A stretch of DNA of 64,000 nucleotides from Luteimonas sp. MC1572 (GTDB taxonomy: Bacteria; Pseudomonadota; Gammaproteobacteria; Xanthomonadales; Xanthomonadaceae): the NCBI RefSeq assembly GCF_016615815.1, contig NZ_CP067112.1, forward strand, positions 868,001 to 932,000. Direction: 5' to 3'. The notes beneath the pieces were generated by a model. That model did no database searches and had not been told where the DNA came from. It saw nothing but the letters and a program-made list of their open reading frames with translations. Numbering within the stretch: the first letter of the stretch is position 1; each line of letters opens with the position of its first letter. This document shows, piece after piece, positions 1 through 8,937 of the stretch. The position numbers and the translations under genes were made by a program.

Positions 1-1125
1 CGCGATGTACGTGGCCAGCGTGGCCGCATCCGCGCCTTGCGCGGCGATTCGCGCAGCCGATGCGTTGTTGGCGGAGACGCCCGTCGCCACGGCCGCGGCG
101 CCCGCAGCTGCCGCCGGCGACGCCGCGCCGTCCACGTCGGCGGCCATGGCGACGGTGCCCGATGCACGCGAAGCATCGTCCGCCGCGTTGACCGCGCGCG
201 GTGCATCCGCGCGCGGCAGCAGCGCGCCCAGCGCGATCGCCAGCACCGCCGCGGCGCCCACGCCTGCGGCCGCCAGCATCCAGCGGCGCGATCGGGCTGT
301 GGCGTGCACCGGCGGTGGCAACGCTTCGCGCGCGGCTTCCTCGACCAGCGCGGCATCGAGCGTGGCGCGGTCACGCGCGTAGCCGGCGAGCAGCGCACGC
401 TCGGCGATCACGTTCACCAGCCGCGGGATGCCGCCGCTGCGCAGGTGGATGCGCTGCACGGCGCCGGCGTCGAACGGGAAATGCTGGCCACCGGCGATGC
501 GGAAGCGATGGCGCAGGTAGTCGGCGGTGCCCGCGGCATCCAGCGGCGTGAGGTGGAAGCGCGCGGTGATGCGCTGCGCCAGCTGGCGCAGGTCCGGGCG
601 CCCGAGCATGTCGCGCAGCTCGGGCTGGCCGATCAGGATCACCTGCAGCAGCTTCTGGGTGTCGGTCTCGAGGTTGGTCAGCAGGCGCACCTGCTCCAGC
701 GTGTCCACCGACAGCGCCTGCGCCTCGTCCACCACCAGCACCACGCGCAGGCCCTGTGCGTAGGCGTCGAGCAGGTGGGCGTTGAGTGCGTCGATGAGCG
801 CCTTGGCGTTGCCGCGGCGCCCGTCGAGGTCGATGCGCAGCTCCTCGCACACCGTTTCCAGCAGCTGCGTCGGATCGACGCGCGGATTGAGCACCAGCGC
901 CACGCGCACGTTGTCCGGCAGCTGCCCGAGCAGCAGCCGGCTGAGCGTGGTCTTGCCGGTGCCGACCTCGCCGGTCAGCTGCACGAAGCCGCCGCCGCCG
1001 CCCTGGGTGATGCCGAACATCAGGTGCGCGAGCGCGTCGCGGTGGCGCTCGCCCAGGAACACGAAGCGCGGATCAGGCGTGATCGAGAACGGCGGCTCGG
1101 TGAGTCCGTAGTGCGCGAGGTACAT
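1..1125 (-). CDS. ExeA/GspA-type secretion ATPase, 3' end off the window
   Basis: This reading frame stays open to the left edge, so 375 N-terminal codons are visible. It opens MYLAHYGL and continues into PPFSITPDPRF, the usual start of the ExeA family. Walker A is GEVGTGKT at residues 52-59 and the Walker B region is VVDEAQ. After the ATPase domain a hydrophobic segment near residue 275 (WMLAAAGVGAAAVLAIALGA) suggests a membrane anchor, followed by an Ala-rich stretch. ExeA proteins work with ExeB in placing the type II secretion secretin; some relatives belong to exopolysaccharide loci. The start lies 2 bases after the stop of the upstream transporter, which implies one transcript. The C-terminal, possibly peptidoglycan-binding, part is not visible. 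Confidence 0.85.
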   Translation of the reverse strand, partial: MYLAHYGLTEPPFSITPDPRFVFLGERHRDALAHLMFGITQGGGGGFVQLTGEVGTGKTTLSRLLLGQLPDNVRVALVLNPRVDPTQLLETVCEELRIDLDGRRGNAKALIDALNAHLLDAYAQGLRVVLVVDEAQALSVDTLEQVRLLTNLETDTQKLLQVILIGQPELRDMLGRPDLRQLAQRITARFHLTPLDAAGTADYLRHRFRIAGGQHFPFDAGAVQRIHLRSGGIPRLVNVIAERALLAGYARDRATLDAALVEEAAREALPPPVHATARSRRWMLAAAGVGAAAVLAIALGALLPRADAPRAVNAADDASRASGTVAMAADVDGAASPAAAAGAAAVATGVSANNASAARIAAQGADAATLATYIA

Positions 1126-1127
1126 GC

Positions 1128-2069
1128 CTACTCCGTCACGTCCCGCGCTTCGCCGGTGGCCAGCGTCTCCGCATGGCGGATCCGCCGCGGCCGCGCGATG
1201 AGCGGGTGCACCAGCACCGCGGCCAGGATGATCGCCACGCCCACGTAGAAGCGCGTCGACAGCTCCTGCTGCTCGGAGAGCAGCACGATCGCCAGCATGA
1301 TGGCGTAGATCGGCTCCAGGTTCACCGCCAGCTGCGCCGAGAACGCGCTCATGTGGCGCAGCGCCACCAGCGACAGGGCGAACGGGAACAGCGTGCAGGC
1401 GAAGGCCAGCAGCAGCAGGTAGCCGGCATCGTGCGCGCCGGGCAGCACGAACAGGGGCCCGGCCAGCGCCGGGAACACCAGCGGCATCAAGGGCGCCAGC
1501 ACGGTCAGCGCGATGGTGCCGGCACCCAGCTCCACCGCGGTCACGGTCAGCGGGTCGGCATGGTCCACCAGGCGCTTGTTGAGCGAGCCGAACAGCGCCA
1601 CGAACAGCGCCGACACCGCGCCCACCAGCACGCCGATGCGCATGTCGTCGGGGATGCCGCCGACCACCAGCGCCACGCCCGGCAGCACGGCGACGCCGAG
1701 CGCGAGTTCGGCGCGCGAGAATTTCCGATGTGCGAGTTTCGGTTCGATCATCGCCACGAACACCGTGGCGAACGCCATGCAGGTCGCCGCCACCGACGCG
1801 TTCGACAGCTTGATGGCGCCGTAGAACGTGAGCCAGTGCAGGGCCACCAGCACGCCGATCCCGGCATACGACAGCAGCAGCCGGCGCGGCATGGCGCGCA
1901 GCCCGCGCCACACGCGCGGCACCAGCAGCAGGGTCGCGGCCACCAGCAGCATCCGCCACCACACCAGCGGCAGCGCCTGCAGCGTGATCACCTTGCCGAG
2001 GATCGCGGTGAAGCCCCACAGCAGGACACAGAGGTGGATCTGCCAGTGGGCCTTGGCGCTGGGAGTCAT
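1128..2069 (-). CDS. EamA/DMT-family transporter
   Basis: A 313-residue polytopic inner-membrane protein with about ten hydrophobic helices in the two repeated halves typical of EamA (drug/metabolite transporter) exporters. Helices include IHLCVLLWGFTAILGKV near the N-terminus and FYVGVAIILAAVLVHPLI near the end. The second half carries the usual pattern of an acidic residue in NLEPIYAIMLAI. The substrate cannot be read from the sequence; family members export amino acids, nucleobases or other small metabolites. The ATG at 2069 begins MTPSAKAHWQIH just before the first helix. It lies between the MFS gene upstream and the ExeA gene 2 bases downstream. Confidence 0.88.
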   Translation of the reverse strand: MTPSAKAHWQIHLCVLLWGFTAILGKVITLQALPLVWWRMLLVAATLLLVPRVWRGLRAMPRRLLLSYAGIGVLVALHWLTFYGAIKLSNASVAATCMAFATVFVAMIEPKLAHRKFSRAELALGVAVLPGVALVVGGIPDDMRIGVLVGAVSALFVALFGSLNKRLVDHADPLTVTAVELGAGTIALTVLAPLMPLVFPALAGPLFVLPGAHDAGYLLLLAFACTLFPFALSLVALRHMSAFSAQLAVNLEPIYAIMLAIVLLSEQQELSTRFYVGVAIILAAVLVHPLIARPRRIRHAETLATGEARDVTE

Positions 2070-2116
2070 CGGAAACGGGCGGCGGAGTGGGGTCGGGCAG
2101 TGTGCGCGAGAAGTGC

Positions 2117-3391
2117 TCAGCTGGCGAGGCGGCGCTGCGCACGCGCCAGCCACGCGCCGTTGGCGCTCCAGGCGAGGGCGATCACGGTGCCCAGCACCAT
2201 CGCCACCGCCGGCTGCTGCGCGACCATGTCGATGCCCGCCTTGACCCAGCCGCTGACCGCATCGGCGCCGCGGTAGACCACGGTGTCGTTGAAGTTCTTG
2301 GCCTTGTACTTGGCCTCCGCCGGCACGACCGTGTACAGCATTTCGCGGCCAGGGCGCACGAACGCGTACTCGCCCGCGCGGCGCACCACCATCACCACCG
2401 CCAGCACCGCGAACGTCGGGGCGAAGGCCAGCCACAGGAAGCCCAAGGCCACCACCACCGGCACCGCCACCAGCAGCGCGCCGACGCCCAGGGTGCGCGC
2501 CACGCGGCCGGTGATGAACAGCTGCGACAGGATCGCCAGCGCCTGCACCACGGTGTCGATGATGCCGAACACACGGGTCTGGTCGGTGGGGTCGGGGAAG
2601 CGAGCTTCCACCAGCCGCGCCTGTTCGAAGTACAGGAACGTGGTGACGCTGGCCAGCAGCACCACGAACACCGCGATGCCGAGCAGGTACGGCGACCGGA
2701 ACACGTCGGTGGCGCCTGCCAGCGGGCTGCCGCCGAGCGGGCGCTGGCGCTGCAGGTCCGACGCATCGTCGAGCGGGCGTGCATCGCGCCAGCGATGCAG
2801 GTGGCGTGCCGCGACGGTCGATGCCAGCAGCAGCAGCGCGGCCACCAGCACCAGGCCGGAGTGACCCAGCACGCCGACCAGGAACACGCCCGCCAGCGGC
2901 CCGACCAGTCCGCCCAGGCTGGCGCCGGCGGCCATCAGCGCGAACAGGCGCTTGGCCTGCGCGGTGGTGAACACATCGACGAGCACGCTCCAGCCGACCG
3001 AAATCGCCACCAGGTTGAACACCGACAGCCAGATGTAGAACGCACGCGCGATCCACGGATCGCCCGGCCACAGCGCGAACGCGAGCGCGAACAGCAGCAG
3101 GTTGGCGGTGAAGAAGCCATACACCCAGTACAGGATGCGTCGCCGCCGCACGCGGCCCGCGATCCAGCCGAACAGCGGCATCACTGCAAGCGTGGCCACG
3201 AACGTGCCGGTGAACAGCCACTGCAGGTTGCGCACGCCGCCGGCGATACCCATGGTCTCGCGCACCGGCCGCAGCATGAAATACCCGGCGAACAGCAGGA
3301 AGAACAGCGCGAAGCCGGCGATCACCGCGCCGGCCTCGTCCTCCTGCACGTCGAATGCACGGCCCAGCCAGCGGGCGATGGGCGCCGCCAT
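2117..3391 (-). CDS. Npt1/Npt2-like (ATP:ADP antiporter-type) MFS transporter
   Basis: A 424-residue protein with about twelve hydrophobic segments. The N-terminal region, with FMLRPVRETMGIAGG near residue 40, matches the NTP/NDP antiporter-like MFS family known from rickettsiae, chlamydiae and, as divergent members of unknown substrate, many free-living proteobacteria. A cytoplasmic charged loop (RWRDARPLDDASDLQRQRP) separates the two halves. The start ATG shares one base with the TGA of the reductase gene upstream (TGATG), so translation is probably coupled. Nucleotide exchange makes little sense in a free-living cell, so the substrate is left open. Confidence 0.8.
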   Translation of the reverse strand: MAAPIARWLGRAFDVQEDEAGAVIAGFALFFLLFAGYFMLRPVRETMGIAGGVRNLQWLFTGTFVATLAVMPLFGWIAGRVRRRRILYWVYGFFTANLLLFALAFALWPGDPWIARAFYIWLSVFNLVAISVGWSVLVDVFTTAQAKRLFALMAAGASLGGLVGPLAGVFLVGVLGHSGLVLVAALLLLASTVAARHLHRWRDARPLDDASDLQRQRPLGGSPLAGATDVFRSPYLLGIAVFVVLLASVTTFLYFEQARLVEARFPDPTDQTRVFGIIDTVVQALAILSQLFITGRVARTLGVGALLVAVPVVVALGFLWLAFAPTFAVLAVVMVVRRAGEYAFVRPGREMLYTVVPAEAKYKAKNFNDTVVYRGADAVSGWVKAGIDMVAQQPAVAMVLGTVIALAWSANGAWLARAQRRLAS

Positions 3392-4362
3392 CAGATGAAG
3401 ATCGCGACCACTTCGTCCTGCTGCGCCTGCGTCAGCAGCGCGCCGTGCCCGGCCTTGAGCTGGTCCGCCTGGCGTTCGGGCTTGCCGGTGGCCGGGATGA
3501 CCACGGTGACCGCCGGATGGCTGATCACGAACTTGAGGAACATCTGCGCCCACGAGTCGACGCCGGCTTCCGCCGCCCAGCCCGGCAGCGCCCGACCGCC
3601 CACCTCGGCGAACAGCTTTCCGTCCTCGAAGGCGCGGTTGATCATCACCGCGACGCCCTGGTCGCGCGCCGCGGGCAGCAGCGTCGACGCCGCGGCCGGC
3701 GAGCCGACCGAGTAGTTCACCTGGATGAAGTCCGGCTTCTCGGCGGTCATCGCCTGCAGCAGGTCGGCGTGGCGGTTGTCCTGGAAATGGGTGAGTCCGA
3801 TGTACTTCACCAGGCCCTGCGCCTTGAGCTCGCGTGCGAACGGCATGGCCTCGGCCAGGTTGCGCAGGTTGTGGATGGCAAGCAGCTCCACCTTGCCGGT
3901 GCGCAGCCGGCGCAGCGAATCCGCCCACTGCGCTTCGAGCGCGGGGCGGGTGTCGGCGGCGAGCTTGGTGGCGAGGAAGCAGCGCTCGCGCCAGCCGCCT
4001 TCATCGAGCAGCGCGCCCACGACGTCTTCGGCATTGCCGTAGTTGGGCGAGGTGTCGATCACGCTGCCGCCGCCTTCGAAGAAGATCCGCACGACCTCCT
4101 TGAGCGCGCTGTATTCCGGCGACGCGAGCGGCACCTCGTAGCTGCCGGAGGTGCCGGCGCCGATCACGGGGAGCAGTTCGCCGGTGGACGGAATGGGGCG
4201 GGCGAGCATGGCGCCGGCTGCAGCGGCAGCGCCCTGCGCCGTGCCCCTGGCCGGGGTGCCTGCGCCTGCACCGGTGTCGCGGCTGCAGGCGACCAGCGGC
4301 GCAAGTGCGAGGCCGGTGGCGGCGAGCGAGGCGGCGGACAGGAATTCGCGGCGGGATGGCAT
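3391..4362 (-). CDS. Tat-exported aldo/keto reductase lipoprotein
   Basis: A 323-residue aldo/keto reductase. The N-terminus SRREFLSAAS is a twin-arginine signal and is followed by LAPLVAC, a lipobox, so it should be exported folded and lipid-anchored. The family tetrad is visible in VIDTSPNYGNAE (Asp and Tyr), FLATKL (Lys) and AIHNL (His). Export of an NAD(P)H-type enzyme to the periplasm is odd, but Tat-exported reductases of this class are known; the Tat route would let a cofactor be loaded first. It is first of a tightly packed minus-strand series with the MFS, DMT and ExeA genes. Confidence 0.87.
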   Translation of the reverse strand: MPSRREFLSAASLAATGLALAPLVACSRDTGAGAGTPARGTAQGAAAAAGAMLARPIPSTGELLPVIGAGTSGSYEVPLASPEYSALKEVVRIFFEGGGSVIDTSPNYGNAEDVVGALLDEGGWRERCFLATKLAADTRPALEAQWADSLRRLRTGKVELLAIHNLRNLAEAMPFARELKAQGLVKYIGLTHFQDNRHADLLQAMTAEKPDFIQVNYSVGSPAAASTLLPAARDQGVAVMINRAFEDGKLFAEVGGRALPGWAAEAGVDSWAQMFLKFVISHPAVTVVIPATGKPERQADQLKAGHGALLTQAQQDEVVAIFI

Positions 4363-4480
4363 ATCGACTTCTCCTGCGGTGCGGGCTGTGCCCGGATGCT
4401 TTCAAAGGATCGGCCAATCACATCCAGCGGCCAGTCCCATCGGTCACTGCAGGCGCGCGGACGGCAGGCGCGCGCCCGGG

Positions 4481-5308
4481 TCAGCTTTGTGCAAGCAGCG
4501 CGTGCAGCGCCATCGCCGCAGCCGGATTGCGTTCCTTGGCCGCGCCAATGAAGAACACGAAGACCTCGCGCCGCACCGCCGCGCCGCCCGCGGATCCGAT
4601 GCGCGGAAGGTCATCGGGCTCGCCGCCGGCGGCCCATTCCCGCGCGCGCGCCGCCCAGCGCACGAGCTCGGCGCGCGGATAACCGGTGGCCAGTTCCGCA
4701 CGCGCGCGCATCAATCGCGCATAGACGAAGCCGGCGGTCACGTCCGCGAACGAGGGGTGTTCTTCGGAGTCGGTGAACACCGTGGCCATGCCATGTTCGC
4801 GCGCCAGCGCGATGTAGCCGTCGTCGACGAAGTCCGGGTCGCGCACGTCGAGCACGTGGCGCAGCGTGCGGCCACCGGTTTCGCGCGGCAGCAGTGCGAG
4901 GAACGCGGCGAAATCGTCGCGGTCGCGGGGCTTGCCCTGGTCGAACTGCCAGAGCAGCGGGCCAAGGCGGTCGCCGAGCTCGGCAATGCCGCCGATGAAA
5001 TCCTCGATCTGGGGACCCGCCTTGGCCAGCGTGCGCGACTGCACGATGCGCATCGGCGCCTTGGCCGTGAACACGAACCCGGGCGGGGTTTCATCGCGCC
5101 ATTTCGCATACGTCGCCGGCTTCTGCGCGCCGTAGTACGTGCCGTTGACCTCGATGGCGGACAGCTGGCGGCTGGCGTACTCCAGCTCGCGACGCTGCAC
5201 CAGGCCCTTGGGGTAGAAGTTGTCGCGCCATGGCGCGTACGTCCAGCCGCCAATGCCGGTGCGGATGCCGTCGACCGGCGTGATCGCGTTGTCGGGGGAC
5301 AGGTCCAT
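4481..5308 (-). CDS. DUF72 (YecE-like) protein
   Basis: A 275-residue soluble protein with the DUF72 signature near the N-terminus: GIGGWTYAPWRDNFYPKG, then AIEVNGTYYG. These proteins have a TIM-barrel fold resembling endonuclease IV/xylose isomerase enzymes, but no function is established. Conserved segments FVFTAKAP and LDVRDPDF are present and the length is normal. The ATG at 5308 is the first good start; the in-frame extension upstream is low-complexity and unlike the family. It is divergent from the beta-lactamase-like gene at 5369 with 60 bases between, so the two promoters must lie close together. Confidence 0.85.
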   Translation of the reverse strand: MDLSPDNAITPVDGIRTGIGGWTYAPWRDNFYPKGLVQRRELEYASRQLSAIEVNGTYYGAQKPATYAKWRDETPPGFVFTAKAPMRIVQSRTLAKAGPQIEDFIGGIAELGDRLGPLLWQFDQGKPRDRDDFAAFLALLPRETGGRTLRHVLDVRDPDFVDDGYIALAREHGMATVFTDSEEHPSFADVTAGFVYARLMRARAELATGYPRAELVRWAARAREWAAGGEPDDLPRIGSAGGAAVRREVFVFFIGAAKERNPAAAMALHALLAQS

Positions 5309-5368
5309 CCTGTGGCCTTGCGCGACGTCGGCGTCGATACTGGCGCGAGTCCATGCCGGTGTCCATGA

Positions 5369-6970
5369 ATGCGCAAGTCCACCATCGTCCTCTTCTCGCT
5401 GCTGCTGTTCTCCGTGCCTGGCACGCACGCCCGGGACGCCGCCGATGCGGCGGCGCCGATCGCAGGCCTGGATGCGCATGTTGAAGCGGTGCGCAAGCGC
5501 TTCGATGTGCCGGGCATCGCGGTGGCGGTGGTCAAGGACGGCGAGGTCGTGCTGGTGCGCGGCTATGGCGTGCGCGAGGTGGGCAAGCCGGAGCCGGTCG
5601 ACGGCGACACCCTGTTCGCGATCGCCTCGATCACCAAGGGCTTCACCTCCGCGGCGCTGTCGATCCTGGCCGACGAGGGCAAGCTGTCGCTCGACGACCG
5701 CGTCATCGACCACCTGCCGTGGTTCCGCATGGCCGATGCCTACATCACCCGCGAGATGCGCGTGCGCGACCTGCTGGTGCACCGCAGCGGCCTGGGCCTG
5801 GGCGCGGGCGACCTGCTGTTCTGGCCGCCCACGCAGTACGCGACGCGCGAAGTGGTGGAGCGCCTGGCGCACGTGCCGATCAGCGGCGGCTTCCGCGAGC
5901 GCTACGCCTACGACAATGTGCTGTACGCGGTGGCGCAGCTGGTGATCGAAGAGGTGTCCGGGCAGGCGTATGGCGATTTCGTCCAGCAGCGCCTGTTCGC
6001 ACCGGTGGGCATGCACGCCAGCCGCATCAACAGCGATGCGCTGCGGCCATCGGACCGCAACGTCGCCAGCGGCCACGCACGCCCCGGCTTCGAAGGTGCG
6101 CCGGTGCCGGTGCCGCGCATGGCGTGGGCCAACAACTCCGCGGCCGGCGGCATCTATTCCAGCGCCCGCGACATGGCGCAGTGGATGCGCGTGCAGCTTG
6201 CCGGCGGGGTGCTCGCGGGCGAGGGCGACGGCGCGACGCGACTGTTCAGTGAAAAGCGCCAGCGCGAGATGTGGTCGCTGGTGACGCCGATCACCATCCG
6301 CCCGCCGGCGGTGCCGGAGCTTGCCGCCGCCACGCCGCAGTTTTCCGGCTATGGCGAGGCCTGGAGCGTCAGCGACTACCGCGGCCGCAAGCTGGTCTGG
6401 CACACCGGCGGCTGGCCGGGGATGGTGTCGCGGCTGACGCTGGTGCCGGAGCTCGGCCTGGGCGTGGTGGTGCTGACCAGCCAGGAGGTCGGTGCCGCGT
6501 TCAACGCGGTCACCATGCAGGTGCTGGATGCCTACCTCGAAGCGCCACCAACCGACTGGATCGCCGCGTATGCCGCGGCGGTGGAGAAGGCGCGCGGCGG
6601 TGCGGACGACGACTGGAAGAAGCATCTCGCGGCACGGGACGCGACGTCCAGACCGTCACTGCCGTTGCGCGGCTATGCCGCGACGTATCGCGACCCGTGG
6701 TACGGCGATGTGGTCGTCGCGGAGGGTCGCAAGGGCCTGGAGCTGCGTTTCGCGAAGACCCCGCAGCTGGTCGGCACCCTGGAGCACTGGCAGCACGACA
6801 CGTACATCGTGCGCTGGCACGACCGCGCCCTCAACGCCGACGCCTTCGTCGACTTCAGCCTCGACCATGACGGCAAGGTGCGCGAGGTGCGGATGGAAGC
6901 CGTGTCGCCGCTGACCGATTTCAGCTTCGACTTCCACGACCTGCGGCTGGTGCCGGTCGCGGGAAAGTAG
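5369..6970 (+). CDS. Serine beta-lactamase-like hydrolase with C-terminal DUF3471-type domain
   Basis: A 533-residue exported protein. The N-terminus is a signal peptide with a cut plausible after GTHA. The fold is that of the class C beta-lactamase/DD-peptidase superfamily: SITK at residues 87-90 holds the catalytic Ser and Lys, YAYDN supplies the Tyr-x-Asn motif, and HTGG is the third motif. The last roughly 100 residues resemble the DUF3471 domain often appended to such enzymes. Likely roles are esterase, D-amino-acid peptidase or peptide hydrolase in the periplasm; true beta-lactam hydrolysis is less likely for this architecture. Confidence 0.88.
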   Translation: MRKSTIVLFSLLLFSVPGTHARDAADAAAPIAGLDAHVEAVRKRFDVPGIAVAVVKDGEVVLVRGYGVREVGKPEPVDGDTLFAIASITKGFTSAALSILADEGKLSLDDRVIDHLPWFRMADAYITREMRVRDLLVHRSGLGLGAGDLLFWPPTQYATREVVERLAHVPISGGFRERYAYDNVLYAVAQLVIEEVSGQAYGDFVQQRLFAPVGMHASRINSDALRPSDRNVASGHARPGFEGAPVPVPRMAWANNSAAGGIYSSARDMAQWMRVQLAGGVLAGEGDGATRLFSEKRQREMWSLVTPITIRPPAVPELAAATPQFSGYGEAWSVSDYRGRKLVWHTGGWPGMVSRLTLVPELGLGVVVLTSQEVGAAFNAVTMQVLDAYLEAPPTDWIAAYAAAVEKARGGADDDWKKHLAARDATSRPSLPLRGYAATYRDPWYGDVVVAEGRKGLELRFAKTPQLVGTLEHWQHDTYIVRWHDRALNADAFVDFSLDHDGKVREVRMEAVSPLTDFSFDFHDLRLVPVAGK

Positions 6971-6984
6971 GCCACGACACTGCC

Positions 6985-7010
6985 GAGTGCCCCCGGAGCA
7001 GGGGGCACTC
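6985..7010. terminator. Bidirectional hairpin between convergent genes
   Basis: A perfect 10-bp inverted repeat, GAGTGCCCCC and GGGGGCACTC, with a 6-base loop (GGAGCA), fills the gap between the convergent stops at 6970 and 7023. There is no T-run on either side, so it may act as a bidirectional RNA 3'-end stabiliser or a weak terminator rather than a classical intrinsic terminator. Confidence 0.65.
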
Positions 7011-7022
7011 GATGTCATCGCG

Positions 7023-8834
7023 TTACTGGATCGGCTCGTCCAGCAGCAGCTGCCGCGCGAAGCGCACCGGCGGCGCGCCCTGGGCGAGCACGCGGTCGTG
7101 GTAGCGCTTGAGGTCGAAGGCGTCGCCTTCCTTCGCTTCCACCGCGCGGCGCATGTCGAAGTGCTCCTGCGCGCCGACGAAGTAGGTCGCCAGCTGCGTG
7201 GATGACAGCTGGGCGCGGATCCACTTGCCGTCGGCCTCGCTCTGCTGCTGGAAGGTCTGGCGCACCATCAGGTCCATCGCCTGCTCCTTCGTCCAGTTCT
7301 CCACGTGCACGCCCTGGTCGAGGATCGCGTTGGCCACCGCGCGCGCGTAGAACTTCAGCTGCATGAGGCGGAACAGCGGGTCGTTGTCGAGGTAGCCGGC
7401 GTCGGCAACAACGCGCTCGGTGTAGACCGCCCAGCCTTCGGCGAACGGACCCGAACGCATCACCGCGCGCAGCGTCGACGGATGGTTGGCGGAGTGCGCG
7501 CCCTCGAGGTAATGGCCGGGCATCGCCTCGTGGATGCTGAGCACGTGGATCAGGCGCTTGTTGTACTCGCGCAGGAACGAATCGACCTGGCTGTCGCTCC
7601 ACTCGTCGGGGATCGGCGAGATCGCGTAGTAGGTGTCGAGGCCCTTGTCGAGCGGGCCGGGCGAGTCGCAGTAGGCGACCGAAAAGCCGCGCTGGAACTC
7701 CGGCATCAGGATGATCTTCACCGGATCGTCGGGCACCGTGACCAGGTCCTTGGCGCGCACGAACTTCGTGGCTTCATCCAGCGTGTACTTGGCGAAGTCC
7801 ACGACCTCGTCGCGCGCCGGCTTGTCGGCGTAGCCGAACTCCAGCGCCGCCTCGATCGCGGCCTGGCGCTGGTCGTCATCGGGCGCGGCCGGCGTGGCCG
7901 GCGCACCGGGCTTGTCCTTCAGCACGACCTGGGCGATGGCGTACATCTCGTCGCGCACGCGTGCGAGCTCCGCCGTGGCGCGGTCGTGGATCTCCTGCCG
8001 CGACAGCGAGGAGTTGAGCGAGAACTTCAGCTTCTGGTCGTAGCGCTCCGCACCGATGCGGAACTCCCCCTTCGCGTTCGGCACGAGCGTGCCGTCGAGC
8101 CACTTCTGGTGCTCCTCCACCGCCTTGCGCAGCGTGGCGACGCCGGCGTCCAGGCGCGCACGGTCGGCACCGGCGAGCTGGTCGGCGTTGGGGGTGATGA
8201 AGGTGTCGACCAGGGTCAGCACGCCCTTGTTCTGCCTCGCCACGGTTTCCGCGTGGGTCTTCGGCACGCGTGCCGGGTCGAGGTTCTCGCGGGCCTGCGC
8301 CAGCAGCACGGGGATCTTCTCCATGCGCACGGCGGCGGACTTCAGGCGCTCGGGCATCGGCGCGAACTCGCGCGCCATCAGGTTGTAGATCGCGCCGCCG
8401 GCCAGGCCGCTGTACACCTGCGGATCCCAGGCCCAGCTCTGCATGGTTTCCATGTCCCACAGCGTGCCTTCCAGCGCGTTGCGCAGGATCAGCGCGTCGA
8501 CCTGGTTCTCGCGCGACAGCGCCGAGGCATCGACCTTGTCGAGGTCGGCGAGCAGCGCGCGTGCCCAGTCGATCGACTTCTGGCGGCCCGCGGCGCTGAG
8601 GTCGTCGACCTCGGTATCGAAACGATGGTCGCCGACCTGCGTCGCCGAGATCGGGCTGAGCGCCATGCCCTCGTCGAGGAAGCGCGCCGACAGCGCGGCA
8701 AACGCCGCGTCCTGGGCGTTGCTGGTGGCCTGCGTGGCGGCGGCGTCGGTGCCGATGGGCGTCGAGGGCGCCGGGGCCTGGCAGGCGGCGAGCGCCAGGG
8801 CGAGGAGGGAAGTGGCAAGCAGCGGACGGGACAT
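7023..8834 (-). CDS. DUF885 family lipoprotein (putative zinc metallopeptidase)
   Basis: A 603-residue exported protein. The N-terminus MSRPLLATSLLALALAAC ends in a lipobox, so it is likely an outer-membrane or periplasmic lipoprotein. DUF885 proteins are helical putative metallopeptidases; the zinc motif here is HEAMPGH, followed by a conserved FAEGWAVYTE segment containing a probable third Glu ligand. Length matches the family. The start at 8834 is fixed by the signal peptide; longer in-frame upstream extensions would bury it. It is divergent from the S9 peptidase at 8938, so both genes add hydrolases to the envelope. Confidence 0.88.
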   Translation of the reverse strand: MSRPLLATSLLALALAACQAPAPSTPIGTDAAATQATSNAQDAAFAALSARFLDEGMALSPISATQVGDHRFDTEVDDLSAAGRQKSIDWARALLADLDKVDASALSRENQVDALILRNALEGTLWDMETMQSWAWDPQVYSGLAGGAIYNLMAREFAPMPERLKSAAVRMEKIPVLLAQARENLDPARVPKTHAETVARQNKGVLTLVDTFITPNADQLAGADRARLDAGVATLRKAVEEHQKWLDGTLVPNAKGEFRIGAERYDQKLKFSLNSSLSRQEIHDRATAELARVRDEMYAIAQVVLKDKPGAPATPAAPDDDQRQAAIEAALEFGYADKPARDEVVDFAKYTLDEATKFVRAKDLVTVPDDPVKIILMPEFQRGFSVAYCDSPGPLDKGLDTYYAISPIPDEWSDSQVDSFLREYNKRLIHVLSIHEAMPGHYLEGAHSANHPSTLRAVMRSGPFAEGWAVYTERVVADAGYLDNDPLFRLMQLKFYARAVANAILDQGVHVENWTKEQAMDLMVRQTFQQQSEADGKWIRAQLSSTQLATYFVGAQEHFDMRRAVEAKEGDAFDLKRYHDRVLAQGAPPVRFARQLLLDEPIQ

Positions 8835-8937
8835 GCGGTGGACCTCGGGGCGGCAAAGTTGGGCAGCATAAGGCTGCCGACCCGCGACGCGCATCAGCCG
8901 ATGGTTTACCTTCTGGCGCCAGGGAAGGGGAGCGGCC

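Noticed and set aside
1128..3221. A 697-codon minus-strand frame that would fuse the DMT transporter to an upstream stretch
   Set aside because: The upstream part is antisense-like sequence in the wrong frame of the MFS gene; the DMT protein starts cleanly at 2069.
2087..3715. A 542-codon plus-strand frame over the MFS and reductase genes
   Set aside because: Composition is Gln/His/Arg-rich without any motif, and both minus-strand genes on top of it are clear families.
5369..6970. Calling the serine hydrolase a resistance beta-lactamase
   Set aside because: SxxK, YxN and HTGG only show the superfamily; the DUF3471-like tail and length fit esterase/peptidase members rather than AmpC.
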